Shown: positions 1-8,943 of the stretch, in pieces
Layout of the letters: each line of letters opens with the position of its first letter
How positions within the stretch are numbered: position 1 is the first letter of the stretch
Origin: Rhodospirillales bacterium
GTDB lineage: Bacteria; Pseudomonadota; Alphaproteobacteria; Rhodospirillales; Casp-alpha2
NCBI GenBank assembly: GCA_023145215.1
Contig: JAGLED010000021.1
Location: 20,578-84,577, forward strand
Direction: 5' to 3'
DNA length: 64,000 bases
Notes under the pieces: model-generated
The model's database searches: none
What the model was told of the DNA's origin: nothing
The model's input: the letters and a program-made list of their open reading frames with translations, nothing else
Position numbers and translations under genes: made by a program

Positions 1-376
1 CCTTGGTGCGGGCCTCTAGACCGCGTTTGACCACCGAGACCAGTTCCGCCAGGTCGAACGGTTTCGGCAGATACTCGAAGGCGCCCCGCTCGGTCGCCTT
101 GACCGCGGTCAGCAGCGTGTTCTGCGCGCTCATCACGACGATGCGCAGGTTCGGACGAATGCGGCGGATCTTCGGTACGAGGTCGAGGCCATTCTCGTCC
201 GGCATCACGACGTCGGTGATGACAAGATCGCCGTCGCCGTTCTCCACCCACTGCCACAGCGTCGACGCGTTACCGGTTGACCGCACCTCATAGCCGGCGC
301 GCGATAGCGCTTGCGTCACCACGGTGCGGATGCCGTCGTCGTCGTCGGCGACGAGAATCGTTGCGTTCTCAGCCAT
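1..376 (-). CDS. ntrC: Nitrogen regulation response regulator NtrC, N-terminal part (cut by window edge)
   Basis: Only the receiver domain (about 125 residues) lies inside the window; the AAA+ sigma-54 activation and DNA-binding domains would lie beyond base 1. The protein starts [20 protein letters not shown], with the acidic pocket DDDD, the phospho-acceptor Asp in [14 protein letters not shown], the Thr/Ser position in VVMSAQ and the conserved Lys in YLPKPFD. The ATG at 376 overlaps the ntrB stop by 8 bases, so the two are translationally coupled. NtrC activates nitrogen assimilation genes once phosphorylated by NtrB. Assignment to NtrC rather than another NtrC-family regulator rests on the partner NtrB and on dusB upstream. 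Confidence 0.9.
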   Translation of the reverse strand, partial: MAENATILVADDDDGIRTVVTQALSRAGYEVRSTGNASTLWQWVENGDGDLVITDVVMPDENGLDLVPKIRRIRPNLRIVVMSAQNTLLTAVKATERGAFEYLPKPFDLAELVSVVKRGLEARTK

Positions 377-1493
377 CTTCATCCCCTGGTTTGAACATCG
401 GGAGCATGACGCGGAATACGGTGCGCCCGGGAATACTGTCGAACTCGATGACGCCGCCGTGGTCGCCGATGATCTTGGCGACCAGTGCGAGCCCAAGCCC
501 GCTGCCCTTCGGCTTCGAGGTGACGAAGGCGTCGAACAGGTAACGTTTCATGTCGTCCGGAATGCCGGGGCCGTTGTCCCTGACCCACACGGTCAGCGGC
601 AGGTGCACGCGGTTCTCAAGGCCCGGCAGCGCGAACCTTACCCCCTGGCTGTAGGCGGATCCGAGGGTGATCTCGCCACCGACGCTGCCGACCGCTTCCG
701 CGGCGTTCTTGACGAGGTTCAGGAACACCTGCACGAGCTGATCATGGTTTCCCCAGACCGGCGGGAGCGACGGGTCGAACTGGTTGTGGAAGCGCACATG
801 AGAGCCGAAACCTGTTTCCGCCAGCCGCTGCACGCGATCCAGTACCTTGTGGATGTTGACCGCTTCGCGCTGCAACGGCACCCGGTCGGAAAAGACCTCC
901 ATCCGGTCGACGAGTCCGACGATGCGGTCGGCCTCGTCACAGATCAGGTTGGTCAGCTTCTTGTCTTCCTCGTTCGCGCCTTGCTCCAACAGTTGCGCAG
1001 CGCCACGAATGCCCGAAAGCGGGTTCTTGACCTCGTGCGCCAGCATTGCCGCCATGGCGGTGACGGAGCGCGCCGCGCCCATGTGATTGAGCTGGTGATT
1101 GATCTTTTCGGCGATCGAGCGGAGTTGGATCACGATCGAGACCGCGCCCGGTTCTTCGGGAATGACGGAGACCTGCACGTCGACCGCATGCGAGCCGATG
1201 CGCGGGCTTTCCAGCGTGACGTCATATTCGGCGACCACGCTCCTGAAGCGGCGCGCCTGGTTGACCAGGGCCAGGATCGGGCTGTCGGCCGGCATCAGCG
1301 CGTCGAGCGACTGGCCCTGCAGATATGTGGCGCTGCCGCGGAAAAGCTGCTCTGCAGCCTGGTTGATGCGGCGGATGACGTTGTCCGCATCGACAACGAC
1401 GACGGTGCTGGCCAGCGAATTGAGGACCGCTTCGGCATCGACACTGGTGCGTTCAGCTTTCTTGTCGGCGCGTGCGGCGTTGTTTTCGGCCAT
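369..1493 (-). CDS. ntrB: Nitrogen regulation sensor histidine kinase NtrB
   Basis: 374-residue soluble kinase that phosphorylates and dephosphorylates NtrC according to PII/nitrogen status. An N-terminal PAS-like domain (about residues 22-125) precedes the dimerisation domain with the phospho-accepting His153 in [20 protein letters not shown], then the HATPase domain with the N box (NLVKNAAEA), G1 (DNGPGIP) and G2 (GSGLGLALV). There is no membrane segment, as expected for NtrB. It follows dusB by 4 bases and overlaps ntrC, giving the classical dusB(nifR3)-ntrB-ntrC operon of alphaproteobacteria. Confidence 0.95.
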   Translation of the reverse strand: MAENNAARADKKAERTSVDAEAVLNSLASTVVVVDADNVIRRINQAAEQLFRGSATYLQGQSLDALMPADSPILALVNQARRFRSVVAEYDVTLESPRIGSHAVDVQVSVIPEEPGAVSIVIQLRSIAEKINHQLNHMGAARSVTAMAAMLAHEVKNPLSGIRGAAQLLEQGANEEDKKLTNLICDEADRIVGLVDRMEVFSDRVPLQREAVNIHKVLDRVQRLAETGFGSHVRFHNQFDPSLPPVWGNHDQLVQVFLNLVKNAAEAVGSVGGEITLGSAYSQGVRFALPGLENRVHLPLTVWVRDNGPGIPDDMKRYLFDAFVTSKPKGSGLGLALVAKIIGDHGGVIEFDSIPGRTVFRVMLPMFKPGDEDG

Positions 1494-1497
1494 GTCG

Positions 1498-2496
1498 TTA
1501 AGCGGCGAGCTGATCGAGGTTGGCTCGGTAGAAGTCCCGGATCAAACCTTTGACCTCGTCCGGATCGGACATCTGATTGACCTGTGAGCGGAAATCAGCC
1601 GAGTCCCGTAACCCCTTGGAATACCACCCGATATGCTTGCGCGCGATGCGCACCCCGGCGTTGGTGCCGTAGTGCTCCAGAATATCCTCATAGTGGGTAA
1701 GGACGGTTTCCATCTGCGCTTCCAGCGGCGGATCCGGCAACATGCCGCCCTCGCTGAGATAATGCTGAACCTGCGCCGGGAACCAGGGACGCCCATACGT
1801 GCCGCGTCCGATCAGCACGCCGTCGGCACCCGATTGTGCCAGTGCTTCCCTGGCGTCTTCGAGGGTGTTGATATCGCCGTTGGCGAAGACCGGCAGACTG
1901 ACCGCTTCCTTGACGTTGCGGATGAAACGCCAGTCGGCGTGGCCTTTATAGAACTGACAGCGGGTGCGGCCATGCACGGCGAGCGACTGAATACCGCTCT
2001 CTTCCGCGATCCGGGCCAGTTCCGGCGCATTGCGCGAATTGTCGTCCCAGCCGGTCCGCATCTTCAGGGTGACCGGAATACTGACCGCCTTGACGGTGGC
2101 TTCCAGCAATTTGCCGGCATGCACCAGATCGCGCATCAGCGCCGAGCCCGCGTCCCCGTTGGTGACTTTCTTCACCGGGCAGCCCATGTTGATGTCGATC
2201 AGCGCGGCGCCGCGGTCTTCGTTGAGGCGCGCGGCCTCGGCCATCACGTGTGGCTCGCAGCCGGCAAGCTGCACGGACATGGGATGCTCCTCCGCGCAGT
2301 GGGTGGCCATTTTCATGGTTTTCTTGGCGGCGTGGATCATCGCCTTCGAGGCGATCATCTCAGACACCACGAGCCCCACACCCCAGCGCTTCACAAGACG
2401 CCGGAACGGCATGTCCGTGACACCCGACATGGGCGCCAAAACAACCTGCCCGTCCAGTTGCACAGGACCGATGCTGATGGATTTCAAATCTGACAC
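1498..2496 (-). CDS. dusB: tRNA-dihydrouridine synthase DusB (NifR3)
   Basis: FMN-dependent reduction of uridine to dihydrouridine in the tRNA D-loop. The TIM-barrel start [16 protein letters not shown], the active-site Cys in NMGCPVKKV, the [13 protein letters not shown] strand and the phosphate-binding [13 protein letters not shown] are all present. I chose the GTG at 2496 ([11 protein letters not shown], 332 residues) because GGAGGGG lies just upstream; the longer frame back to a TTG at 2550 has a non-conserved N terminus. First gene of the dusB-ntrB-ntrC operon; historically called nifR3 because of this linkage. Confidence 0.93.
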   Translation of the reverse strand: MSDLKSISIGPVQLDGQVVLAPMSGVTDMPFRRLVKRWGVGLVVSEMIASKAMIHAAKKTMKMATHCAEEHPMSVQLAGCEPHVMAEAARLNEDRGAALIDINMGCPVKKVTNGDAGSALMRDLVHAGKLLEATVKAVSIPVTLKMRTGWDDNSRNAPELARIAEESGIQSLAVHGRTRCQFYKGHADWRFIRNVKEAVSLPVFANGDINTLEDAREALAQSGADGVLIGRGTYGRPWFPAQVQHYLSEGGMLPDPPLEAQMETVLTHYEDILEHYGTNAGVRIARKHIGWYSKGLRDSADFRSQVNQMSDPDEVKGLIRDFYRANLDQLAA

Positions 2497-2569
2497 AAAC
2501 CGCCCCTCCGAGAGTTGCACACAAATTAGGCAAATCGGATGAAAATGCAATGATTTTTAAGAGTTTATG

Positions 2570-3370
2570 TCAGCCTAAAAGCACATCCGTGACGAATTTA
2601 ACGCCGGGATAGCCGAGGGTGAGCAGCAAATAAGCCAAAAGCACGATTCGCGCAGCTTTCCGGCCCCTCAAACCATGCTTCACTTGGGCGAAAAGCAACA
2701 AGCCGATGGCGACGAAGGAAGCGATGGTGAAGACCGTTTTGTGGTCGGCGGTCAAAAGCGGGTTTCCGGCGGCGGCATTCAACACGATCCCGGTTACAAG
2801 ACCGAGACCGAGAACCCCCTCGCCGACCCACAAAAACCTGAGGACGAGGCGGTCGCAATCGGTGACCGACGGCAGCACGCCGCCAAGCGGCGCCCGGTCC
2901 TTTCGCTTGAGCGCGCGCTCCTGGAGGAATGCGGCCCAGGCGGCGATGGCGGCCAGCGTCGCCAGCCCATAAGTCGTTACCGCGAACGCGATATGCAGGA
3001 TCAGCAGGCTCGCGTTGTCGGCTCCGGGCACGGCTTGGTGCGGCGCGTGCTGCCAGGCGAAGCCGAGGATGGCCAGGATCAGCATGTAGCCGCTTAATAG
3101 AGGCGCCAGTCGCCAGACGCTTTTGACGAGGATCGAAAACACAAGGAACAGCGCCATGGTGGCGGCGATCGTGACCCAGATCGACGTCGAGAAATCCCCC
3201 TGCCACGCATTTTGTGAACGTACCGCGACAGCGCTTGCCGGGCCGATGCACGCCAGTGCGAACACCGTCCAGAAGGCGGCGTTGCATGCGAACTGCCGCC
3301 GCCACGTCAAAGCGATGGCGGGCACGAGCGAGACAATCGCGGTAAGTCCGAACAGGATCCCTGTCTGCAT
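2570..3370 (-). CDS. CcsA/YpjD-like cytochrome c assembly-type inner membrane protein
   Basis: About 266 residues with roughly eight hydrophobic helices, from [20 protein letters not shown] to a C-terminal [19 protein letters not shown] segment and a basic [20 protein letters not shown] tail. This layout and the conserved DHKTV motif fit the CcsA/YpjD family, whose cytochrome c-assembly members handle haem; YpjD-type members have poorly known roles. The ATG at 3370 was preferred over an upstream in-frame ATG at 3445 because the extra 25 residues are polar and non-conserved. It sits between dusB (same strand, about 70 bases downstream) and the divergent ispDF. Haem-related function is inferred from the family only. 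Confidence 0.75.
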   Translation of the reverse strand: MQTGILFGLTAIVSLVPAIALTWRRQFACNAAFWTVFALACIGPASAVAVRSQNAWQGDFSTSIWVTIAATMALFLVFSILVKSVWRLAPLLSGYMLILAILGFAWQHAPHQAVPGADNASLLILHIAFAVTTYGLATLAAIAAWAAFLQERALKRKDRAPLGGVLPSVTDCDRLVLRFLWVGEGVLGLGLVTGIVLNAAAGNPLLTADHKTVFTIASFVAIGLLLFAQVKHGLRGRKAARIVLLAYLLLTLGYPGVKFVTDVLLG

Positions 3371-3507
3371 GCTGCACCATCGCGCTACGCCCTTGTTTTG
3401 GCAAGGGGGTCCGCGCCCGGTCACGCCCAACAGCGGCCTTGGCAAGCCGACGGACGGCGGGTAATGCTCTTCCCCCGAAACGACGTTGCATACAGGAACA
3501 GCACCCG

Positions 3508-4680
3508 ATGCCGGGGACCGCAGTCATCATCGTCGCCGCCGGTCGCGGCCACAGGTTCGGTGCCGAGCTGCCGAAGCAGTTTCTGCGCGTCCGTGGCGAG
3601 CCGGTATTGCGGCATGCGGTCCGCGCCTTCACCGACCACCCACGCATCGATGCCGTTATCCCGGTTATACACCCGGACGACGCCGAACTCGTGGCCGATG
3701 CGCTTGAAGGTCTCGACTATCTGCAGCCGGTCCCGGGCGGCCGGGCGCGGCAGGATTCCGTCCGCAACGGTCTCGAAGCACTCAGCGACATGGCGCCAGA
3801 TCTGGTGCTGGTGCACGATGCCGCGCGGCCTATGGTGCCGGATGACCTGATCGAGCGCGTGCTTGCGGCGCTGGAGGCACAACCGGGGGCCATCCCTGCC
3901 CTGCAAGTCGTCGATACCCTGAAGCGCGCCGATCCCGAAGGCATGATCATGGATACGGTATCGCGGGACGGCCTGTGGCGTGCGCAGACACCGCAGGGTT
4001 TTCGGTACGATTTGCTGTTGGCGGCCCATCGTGCGGCGGCCGGGCAGGAACTGACCGACGATGCCGCGGTCATGGAAGCCGCCGGTCATGTGGTCGCGGT
4101 GGTCGAGGGTGACGACGCCAACCTGAAAGTGACGACGCAGGCCGATTTAACGAAGATGGAGCGGATCATGACGGACGATGCAGCGAATGGCAGTGCCGCC
4201 GGTTTCAGGATCGGCAACGGGTTCGACGTGCATCGGCTGGGGCCCGGCGATCATGTGACGTTGTGCGGCGTGGTGATTGCGCACGATCGGGCACTGGTCG
4301 GGCATTCGGACGCCGATGTCGGCCTGCATGCGATCTGTGACGCGATCTTCGGTGCGCTCGGCGACGGCGATATCGGCAGTCACTTTCCGCCAAGCGATGA
4401 ACAGTGGCGCGGCGCATCTTCGGACCGGTTCCTGAGCTACGCCTGCGAACGCATGCGGGACCGGGGATTGGGGATCGCGAACGTCGATGTTACCTTGATT
4501 TGCGAACGCCCGAAGATAGGACCGCATCGTGACGCCATGCGCGCACGGGTCGCGGAGATCGCGGGGACTGAACCTTCACGTGTGTCCGTCAAGGCGACGA
4601 CGACCGAGAAGCTCGGCTTCACGGGCCGTGGCGAAGGGATCGCGGCGCAGGCGTCGGTATTGCTGATACCGCAAAATTGA
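3508..4680 (+). CDS. ispDF: Bifunctional IspD/IspF: MEP cytidylyltransferase and MEcPP synthase
   Basis: 390-residue fusion catalysing steps 3 and 5 of the MEP isoprenoid pathway. Residues about 1-225 are IspD: the nucleotide-binding [20 protein letters not shown] and [16 protein letters not shown] motifs are clear. Residues about 235-390 are IspF: metal ligands in [12 protein letters not shown] and [18 protein letters not shown], then [11 protein letters not shown]. IspDF fusions are common in alphaproteobacteria. The start at 3508 follows an AGGA motif; the first IspD strand begins only a few residues later, which rules out longer starts. Divergent from the CcsA-like gene. Confidence 0.95.
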   Translation: MPGTAVIIVAAGRGHRFGAELPKQFLRVRGEPVLRHAVRAFTDHPRIDAVIPVIHPDDAELVADALEGLDYLQPVPGGRARQDSVRNGLEALSDMAPDLVLVHDAARPMVPDDLIERVLAALEAQPGAIPALQVVDTLKRADPEGMIMDTVSRDGLWRAQTPQGFRYDLLLAAHRAAAGQELTDDAAVMEAAGHVVAVVEGDDANLKVTTQADLTKMERIMTDDAANGSAAGFRIGNGFDVHRLGPGDHVTLCGVVIAHDRALVGHSDADVGLHAICDAIFGALGDGDIGSHFPPSDEQWRGASSDRFLSYACERMRDRGLGIANVDVTLICERPKIGPHRDAMRARVAEIAGTEPSRVSVKATTTEKLGFTGRGEGIAAQASVLLIPQN

Positions 4681-4693
4681 TCATTCTGTTGCG

Positions 4694-4721
4694 TTGACCC
4701 AACCGCACGATCGGTTACATT
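4694..4721 (+). promoter_or_regulatory. Putative sigma-70 type promoter before the receiver-like gene
   Basis: TTGACC (4694-4699), a 16-base spacer and TACATT (4716-4721) lie in the 102-base gap between ispDF and the receiver-like gene, about 60 bases before its ATG at 4783. Pattern match only. Confidence 0.4.
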
Positions 4722-4782
4722 TTTATGCTTCGGGGTGGGGAGAGTCCGGGCGGCCCACGGCGCCCAGGGAAATGCGCGTCGT

Positions 4783-5715
4783 ATGAACGATATTAGACAT
4801 ACGTTTGACCAGGTGGATGTGTTGTTGGTCGATACCGACCTCAACGCGCGCCAAGGGGTGCGCACGATCCTCTCGAACAACGGTTTTTCTGGTGTCACGC
4901 TCGGCACCGATCTTGCCAAGGTGCGCGATGCGGTCAATTCCCGTATGCCGGACCTTCTGTTGTGCGGCACCGAGTTCCCCGACGGCAAGGTCACCGATAT
5001 GATCCGGGATATCCGCCAGAACCGGATCGGCAACAACCCGTTCATGCCGATCATCGTTCTATTGTCCGAGCCGACGCCCGCGTTGGTACAGGAAATCATC
5101 ACTGCCGGCGCCGACGACGTGGTGATGAAGCCGGTCTCGACCAAGGCGCTGCTGGACCGTATCCACACCCAGATCCATCGGCGCAAACCCTACATCGTTC
5201 AGGAAGAATACCTCGGCCCGGCGCGCAAGGGGGACGATACGTCGCGCGCCATCGAGCCGCCGAACCCGCTGCATGCCAAGGCGACGGGCGGCCAGGTCCG
5301 CTTTCACGAGATCGAGCGCGCCATCGACAACGCCTTGATGGAAGTGCGTAACCGCAAGCTCGAGAACACCGGCCCGGAAATCGCCGCACTGGTCGGCCGC
5401 ATCGTGCCGATGATCGACAACAAGCCGAAGGTGTCACAAACCGCGCTCGGCGGTTTGCATATGCTGATCGATATGAACAACGACCTGATCAAACGTCTCG
5501 CCGGTACCAAGTACGATCACGTTTCTGAGCTTAGCAAGGCGATGGTTGCCGTCGCCCAGCGTCTTTGCGACCGGGCCGAAGAGACGCCGGACCAGACCCA
5601 GGTCAAGCTGTTGAAGCCGCTGTCGCAGGCGATTCAGGCGGGCTTTTCAGGCGGCATTAACTCGGTCGATGCGGCGAAGCAGATCGTTCAGCGCATCGGC
5701 GTCAAATACGATTGA
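4783..5715 (+). CDS. Receiver-like protein with a degenerate phospho-acceptor site and an unassigned C-terminal domain
   Basis: 310 residues. Residues about 11-130 read as a response-regulator receiver: acidic Asp17/Asp19 in VLLVDTDLNARQGVR, Ser95 in IVLLSEP and Lys116 in VVMKPVS. The phospho-acceptor position is glycine: PDLLLCGTEFPDG has Gly62 where active receivers have Asp. The remaining 180 residues include a helical region (about 165-300) with no known output motif. The ATG at 4783 has AGGGA upstream. It follows ispDF on the same strand but with its own possible promoter. It probably acts as a phosphorylation-independent pseudo-receiver or scaffold; this is inference. Confidence 0.7.
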   Translation: MNDIRHTFDQVDVLLVDTDLNARQGVRTILSNNGFSGVTLGTDLAKVRDAVNSRMPDLLLCGTEFPDGKVTDMIRDIRQNRIGNNPFMPIIVLLSEPTPALVQEIITAGADDVVMKPVSTKALLDRIHTQIHRRKPYIVQEEYLGPARKGDDTSRAIEPPNPLHAKATGGQVRFHEIERAIDNALMEVRNRKLENTGPEIAALVGRIVPMIDNKPKVSQTALGGLHMLIDMNNDLIKRLAGTKYDHVSELSKAMVAVAQRLCDRAEETPDQTQVKLLKPLSQAIQAGFSGGINSVDAAKQIVQRIGVKYD

Positions 5716-5733
5716 TCTTCTGACGTCTTTTTA

Positions 5734-6066
5734 TCAGCCGTCGCCGGCGCCCGTGGTTTCCGCCGCGATCCAATCCATGAACTGTTGGTTGCCGCCGACG
5801 ATCGGGATCGCGACGACGCATGGGCAGTCGTAGGAATGCTCCATCTTGATAAGATCGGTGGCGGTATCGACGAGGGCGCGCTCGGTCTTGGCGACCAGGA
5901 GTGCTTCAGCGTCCTCCTGCACTTCGCCTTCCCAGCGGAAGATCGAGGTCAGGCCGTCGATCACATTGGCACAGGCGGCGAGGTTTTCGTCGACCAGCAT
6001 GCGGCCGAGCGCAACGCCCTCCTCGCGGTTCGGTACCGTGATGTAAAGAATGACGGGTTCTGCCAT
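5734..6066 (-). CDS. cutA: Divalent-cation tolerance protein CutA
   Basis: 110 residues covering the whole CutA1 fold: ILYITVPNREEGVALGRMLV, the LAACANVI strand, FRWEGEVQEDAEALLVAKT and HSYDCPCVVAIPI. CutA forms a PII-like trimer and was named from copper tolerance in E. coli; its physiological role is unsettled. GAGGAG stands 7-8 bases before the ATG at 6066, so the longer frame reaching 6258 is not used. Converges with the receiver-like gene and diverges from the next plus-strand pair. Confidence 0.92.
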   Translation of the reverse strand: MAEPVILYITVPNREEGVALGRMLVDENLAACANVIDGLTSIFRWEGEVQEDAEALLVAKTERALVDTATDLIKMEHSYDCPCVVAIPIVGGNQQFMDWIAAETTGAGDG

Positions 6067-6181
6067 GACAAACTCCTCGTGGAATCTCCACCTTTGACGC
6101 AGGCGAAAAGTAACGTACGATACTCGCCTGACCAAGTAACGACGGCGAGAAAATACGCCGCACTTGGCGGGAGGTGGAGAA

Positions 6182-6493
6182 ATGAGCAACGCGGACGGCG
6201 GTGTAGCGCCTGCAGCCAGCGCGCCGACGGGCGATGGCAAGAGCGCGCCGCAACCCAATGAGACGCAGCTCCGCTGGTTGCAGCGTGGTCTCGAACAGCC
6301 GGGCGGGAAATTGCCGCTGTTCGACCGGGTCGGTCAGAAAGTCAGCGAACAGACCGTGCGTAGCTGTATCCGGCAAGGCTGGGCCGAGCCCTGGTTCAAC
6401 AACCCGATCAAACCCGACTGGCTTGTGTGTCGTCTGACCGAGAGCGGGCGCACGGTCGCGGCCGACGCGCCGAGCGTCGTGGACGACGACTGA
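6182..6493 (+). CDS. Small winged-helix-like protein of unknown function
   Basis: 103 residues. A low-complexity Ala/Pro-rich N terminus (1-28) precedes QLRWLQRGLEQPGGKLPLFD, then SEQTVRSCIRQGWAEPWF and LVCRLTESGRTVA. The helix-helix-wing layout ending in LTESGR resembles the wing of MarR-like DNA-binding domains, but I do not recognise a named family. A strong GGAGGTGGAGAA ribosome site precedes the ATG at 6182. It is followed after 22 bases by the [2Fe-2S] protein on the same strand, so the two are probably co-transcribed. Confidence 0.6.
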   Translation: MSNADGGVAPAASAPTGDGKSAPQPNETQLRWLQRGLEQPGGKLPLFDRVGQKVSEQTVRSCIRQGWAEPWFNNPIKPDWLVCRLTESGRTVAADAPSVVDDD

Positions 6494-6515
6494 CGCGCCG
6501 GCAATTCCGATCGAT

Positions 6516-6857
6516 ATGGTTGAACAGGAACCGGCCGCCCCGGCCATCAAATCGGTGCTGATCTGCATTAACCGGCGCTTTCACGGCGATCAGCCGTCGT
6601 GTGCCGCGCGCGGTTCGGAAGCGCTTGCCGATGCGCTCGAAGCCGGTGTCCGGGACCGTAATATCGACGTTAAGGTCGAGCGGATCAAATGCCTGGGCCA
6701 GTGCACCAAGGGGCCGAGTGTCCGCTTCGCGCCCGGCGGCCGTTTTCATCTCGGCACCACGGACGCCCATATCCCGGCCCTTCTGGACGAACTTGAAGCG
6801 ATATGCGGGACACGCGACGAGGATCCGGGACCGCCGCTTCATCTGCTCGGTTCCTAA
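6516..6857 (+). CDS. Thioredoxin-like [2Fe-2S] ferredoxin family protein
   Basis: 113 residues matching the COG3411-type thioredoxin-fold ferredoxins. Four cysteines are placed for one [2Fe-2S] cluster: Cys17 (VLICINRRF), Cys29 (PSCAARGS), Cys59 and Cys63 (IKCLGQCTKGP). The GPSVRFAPGGRFH strand after the last cysteine is typical of the family. Likely an electron carrier; partner unknown. Second gene of the small operon starting at 6182. The ORF ends 35 bases before the CRP-type box. Confidence 0.8.
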   Translation: MVEQEPAAPAIKSVLICINRRFHGDQPSCAARGSEALADALEAGVRDRNIDVKVERIKCLGQCTKGPSVRFAPGGRFHLGTTDAHIPALLDELEAICGTRDEDPGPPLHLLGS

Positions 6858-6892
6858 AATTAGTACAAAACTTTTCGAAAATTGGCCCGAGT

Positions 6893-6908
6893 GTGACGTG
6901 TGTCACAG
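6893..6908 (+). promoter_or_regulatory. Perfect CRP/FNR-family box TGTGA-N6-TCACA
   Basis: TGTGACGTGTGTCACA is an exact match to the two CRP half sites with a 6-base centre. Its centre (6900.5) is 41.5 bases upstream of 6942, the position expected for a start site behind the -10-like CATAGT at 6930-6935. That is the spacing of a class II CRP-activated promoter. It lies in an otherwise gene-free 298-base stretch. Confidence 0.6.
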
Positions 6909-6941
6909 GCGTTACGGGAAGCGCCTGCCATAGTTTCTCTC

Positions 6942-7027
6942 GTAAGGATGGATTTCTTCACAGAATCCTCCCTTCCCTCAAGAGCACAAACTTTGGCCGG
7001 GCCTTCTTGGTCCGGCCATTCTCTTTT
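6942..7027 (+). ncRNA. Candidate small RNA between a CRP-type promoter and an intrinsic terminator
   Basis: The segment from the predicted start at about 6942 to the terminator end at about 7027 would give an RNA of roughly 85 bases. It has an unpaired pyrimidine stretch CCTCCCTTCCCTC (6967-6979) that could pair with Shine-Dalgarno sequences and ends in a GC-rich hairpin with a T-rich tail. A short reading frame from ATG 6949 has no homology signal that I recognise. Purely inferred from signals; no family match. Confidence 0.35.
6995..7026 (+). terminator. Rho-independent terminator
   Basis: Arms GGCCGGGCC (6995-7003) and GGTCCGGCC (7009-7017) form a nine-pair stem with one G-T pair and a five-base loop, followed by ATTCTCTTTT. 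It could end the candidate small RNA or read-through from the [2Fe-2S] gene operon. Confidence 0.65.
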
Positions 7028-7155
7028 CCGACCGATTAACCGTTGTCGGGTGAAGTATTTTCTTAAGGCATTGGCCCGATACTCATCACCATGCAGATTC
7101 GCCCGGCTGGGGTGTGCTCTGGTGTGTAAGTGAAAAGAGTATTCAGATCAGATAA

Positions 7156-7686
7156 ATGCAGATTTTATCGGCCAGTAAGAATTGCGAAGTGATCACGCCG
7201 GATATGCAGATATCGACGGCCTTCAGAAGCTGTGTCGCGATATGGGGCGACCTTTGTAACGGCGACGCCCTGCCCGTCTGGCAGATCGACAACCTGCTTC
7301 TCTTCCCGGCGCCTCTTGTGCCGTACGCCAACGTCACCCGCTGGGAGCCGGCGATCAACGATTACCGGTTCCTGTTCTGGGGCAGTGGCCGTACCGATAT
7401 GATGAAGTTCGATTACACGTCAAAGCCGCTTTCGGAATTGACGCCCGAAATCTACGCCGATCTCGTGCGCAGCGAATTGAACGAGGTCCTGAAAATCGCC
7501 AAGCCGATGCGGTCGAGCGCGCAGGTCCGTTTGAGCGACGGCTCGGAAAGCCAGGTCGACAAGATCAGGCTGCCGTTCCGTGACGGTGACGGCAACGTGA
7601 ACGTCATCCTGTCGATCGACGACGTCCGCCAATTCCTGCAGCGGTACTACCTGTCCTGGGCCAGAGCTGAAACGGCCGCCCAATAA
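7156..7686 (+). CDS. PAS_5-like sensory domain protein
   Basis: 176 residues. The core (about 35-165) has the layout of the alphaproteobacterial PAS_5 family: a [22 protein letters not shown] opening, the [28 protein letters not shown] strand-loop, a helix [14 protein letters not shown] and the closing strands [18 protein letters not shown]. No output domain or membrane segment is present. These single-domain proteins are assumed to bind a ligand or partner; the role is unknown. The ATG at 7156 lacks a clear ribosome site, so a start at the Met at 7204 is possible. Its nearest upstream promoter signals are the CRP-type region at 6893. Confidence 0.65.
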   Translation: MQILSASKNCEVITPDMQISTAFRSCVAIWGDLCNGDALPVWQIDNLLLFPAPLVPYANVTRWEPAINDYRFLFWGSGRTDMMKFDYTSKPLSELTPEIYADLVRSELNEVLKIAKPMRSSAQVRLSDGSESQVDKIRLPFRDGDGNVNVILSIDDVRQFLQRYYLSWARAETAAQ

Positions 7687-7706
7687 CAAAGGTGCGTTGG
7701 GAAGAA

Positions 7707-7783
7707 TGGTCGGGAAGACAGGATTCGAACCTGCGACCCCTGCGCCCCCAGCACAGTGCTCTACCAGGCTGAGCTACTTCCCG
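7707..7783 (-). tRNA. tRNA-Pro (anticodon GGG)
   Basis: 77 bases including the encoded CCA. The acceptor arms CGGGAAG and CTTCCCG pair fully; the anticodon stem CTGTG/CGCAG encloses loop CTGGGGG with anticodon GGG; the T-loop GGTTCGAATCC is standard. Located downstream of merR on the same strand, an arrangement often seen in alphaproteobacteria. Confidence 0.95.
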
Positions 7784-7945
7784 ACCGGTGTGCGCCGCAT
7801 GTCTCATCAGGGGGCGGCGCGCGGCGGACTATAGTCGCCGTGTTCGCGGCATACAAATAAAAAGCGGCAGAAAACCGACCGCCCGAATGCAATTCCGTGC
7901 GTCGTCTTGAACTTGATTATGGGTGACGCGGTGAAGGCGGATAAT

Positions 7946-8428
7946 TCAGGATGCGCTTTGCAGAAGCTGTTCGTGCAAACCCTTGAGTTCAGCAATGACG
8001 GCGCGGATTTCGCGCTCGGTCGTTTCGTTCCGGGCCGTGTTTCCGTCATTCGCGGTTTGCGGCGCGGGCGCAACGTCTTCGGTGATGACGGCGCTTTCCT
8101 CGCCCAGTGGGATCTTGGCTTCGTTCTCCGCCACGAAATTTCGGACGCTGCCGCTCTGGCGCAGCAGTTTCTGAACGCCCTTGATGGTATAGCCGTCGAC
8201 ATACAGAAGATCGCGGATACGACGAAGCAACTGCAGGTCGTCGGGACGGTAATACCGGCGCCCGCCACCGCGCTTCATAGGTTTCACCTGGGGGAACTTG
8301 GTTTCCCAGAACCGAAGCACGTGCTGCGGCAGGTCAAGCTCGTCGGCCACCTCGCTGATTGTGCGAAAGGCGCTTGCCGATTTTTCCGATTTGTCCGTGG
8401 TGCGGTCGTCTTGTGAGCTATCGCTCAT
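7946..8428 (-). CDS. MerR-family transcriptional regulator
   Basis: 160 residues. The N-terminal winged helix (about 21-95) shows [45 protein letters not shown] and [10 protein letters not shown]. The C terminus (about 100-160) is acidic, then a short helix; there are no metal-binding cysteines, so it is not a metal-type MerR. It follows ihfA by 11 bases, the conserved alphaproteobacterial ihfA-merR pair next to fabH-plsX. Targets are unknown. Confidence 0.9.
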   Translation of the reverse strand: MSDSSQDDRTTDKSEKSASAFRTISEVADELDLPQHVLRFWETKFPQVKPMKRGGGRRYYRPDDLQLLRRIRDLLYVDGYTIKGVQKLLRQSGSVRNFVAENEAKIPLGEESAVITEDVAPAPQTANDGNTARNETTEREIRAVIAELKGLHEQLLQSAS

Positions 8429-8439
8429 CGGAAATCATC

Positions 8440-8760
8440 TCAAGCTTCAGCCACTTCACTTGGCTTGCGAATTTCATTGATACGGCTTTTCAGCACCTGT
8501 GAGGGCCGAAACACCAGCACCTTGCGGGGCAGGATCGGTACTTCCTCACCGGTCTTCGGGTTGCGCCCGATCCGCTGGCCCTTTTCACGAACCGAGAAAC
8601 TGCCGAACGACGACACCTTGACGGTCTCACCGTTGACGAGTGCTTCGGCCATGTATTCGAGTACGCTCTCCAAAAGGTCGGCGGATTCGTTGCGGGATAA
8701 CCCGATCTCTTGATAGACGGCTTCGCCCAGATCAGCTCGCGTTACGGTCTTGCCCGTCAT
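8440..8760 (-). CDS. ihfA: Integration host factor subunit alpha
   Basis: 106 residues with the full HU/IHF fold: [19 protein letters not shown], the body helix [40 protein letters not shown] and [15 protein letters not shown]. The Arg-Asn-Pro DNA-intercalating tip is intact. IHF bends DNA as an alpha/beta heterodimer and assists sigma-54 promoters, recombination and replication. GGGGGAGG precedes the ATG and a -35/-10 pair is seen at 8796-8824. Co-transcribed with merR. Confidence 0.95.
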   Translation of the reverse strand: MTGKTVTRADLGEAVYQEIGLSRNESADLLESVLEYMAEALVNGETVKVSSFGSFSVREKGQRIGRNPKTGEEVPILPRKVLVFRPSQVLKSRINEIRKPSEVAEA

Positions 8761-8795
8761 GGCAACGCAGCCTCCCCCTTGTTGTCATTGTCGAA

Positions 8796-8824
8796 AGGGT
8801 ATCCTTGACCGGGAAATCCGTCAA
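8796..8824 (-). promoter_or_regulatory. Putative sigma-70 type promoter of ihfA-merR
   Basis: On the minus strand, TTGACG (8819-8824), a 17-base spacer and TACCCT (8796-8801) lie 35-65 bases upstream of the ihfA ATG. The spacer is bounded by an inverted repeat TTGAC...GTCAA. Confidence 0.45.
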
Positions 8825-8943
8825 TATCAAAGGGATGGCCGATTTTCGGAGATTAGTGTTTTTGGCGCTTGCCAGACACAATAAATTGCGTGGGATGCCA
8901 TATCCCAGGATGGCGTGGCGAAAAATGTGCGGATTTTTAGGTC

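Noticed and set aside
324..1553. 409-residue plus-strand open frame opposite ntrB
   Set aside because: It mirrors the ntrB frame, is rich in Arg/Asp/His/Val as expected of GC-rich antisense frames, has no family motif, and ntrB is certain.
6949..7133. Short open frame from ATG 6949 as a real gene
   Set aside because: It runs through the terminator hairpin, has no ribosome site at proper distance and no coding character; a small RNA is the better reading.
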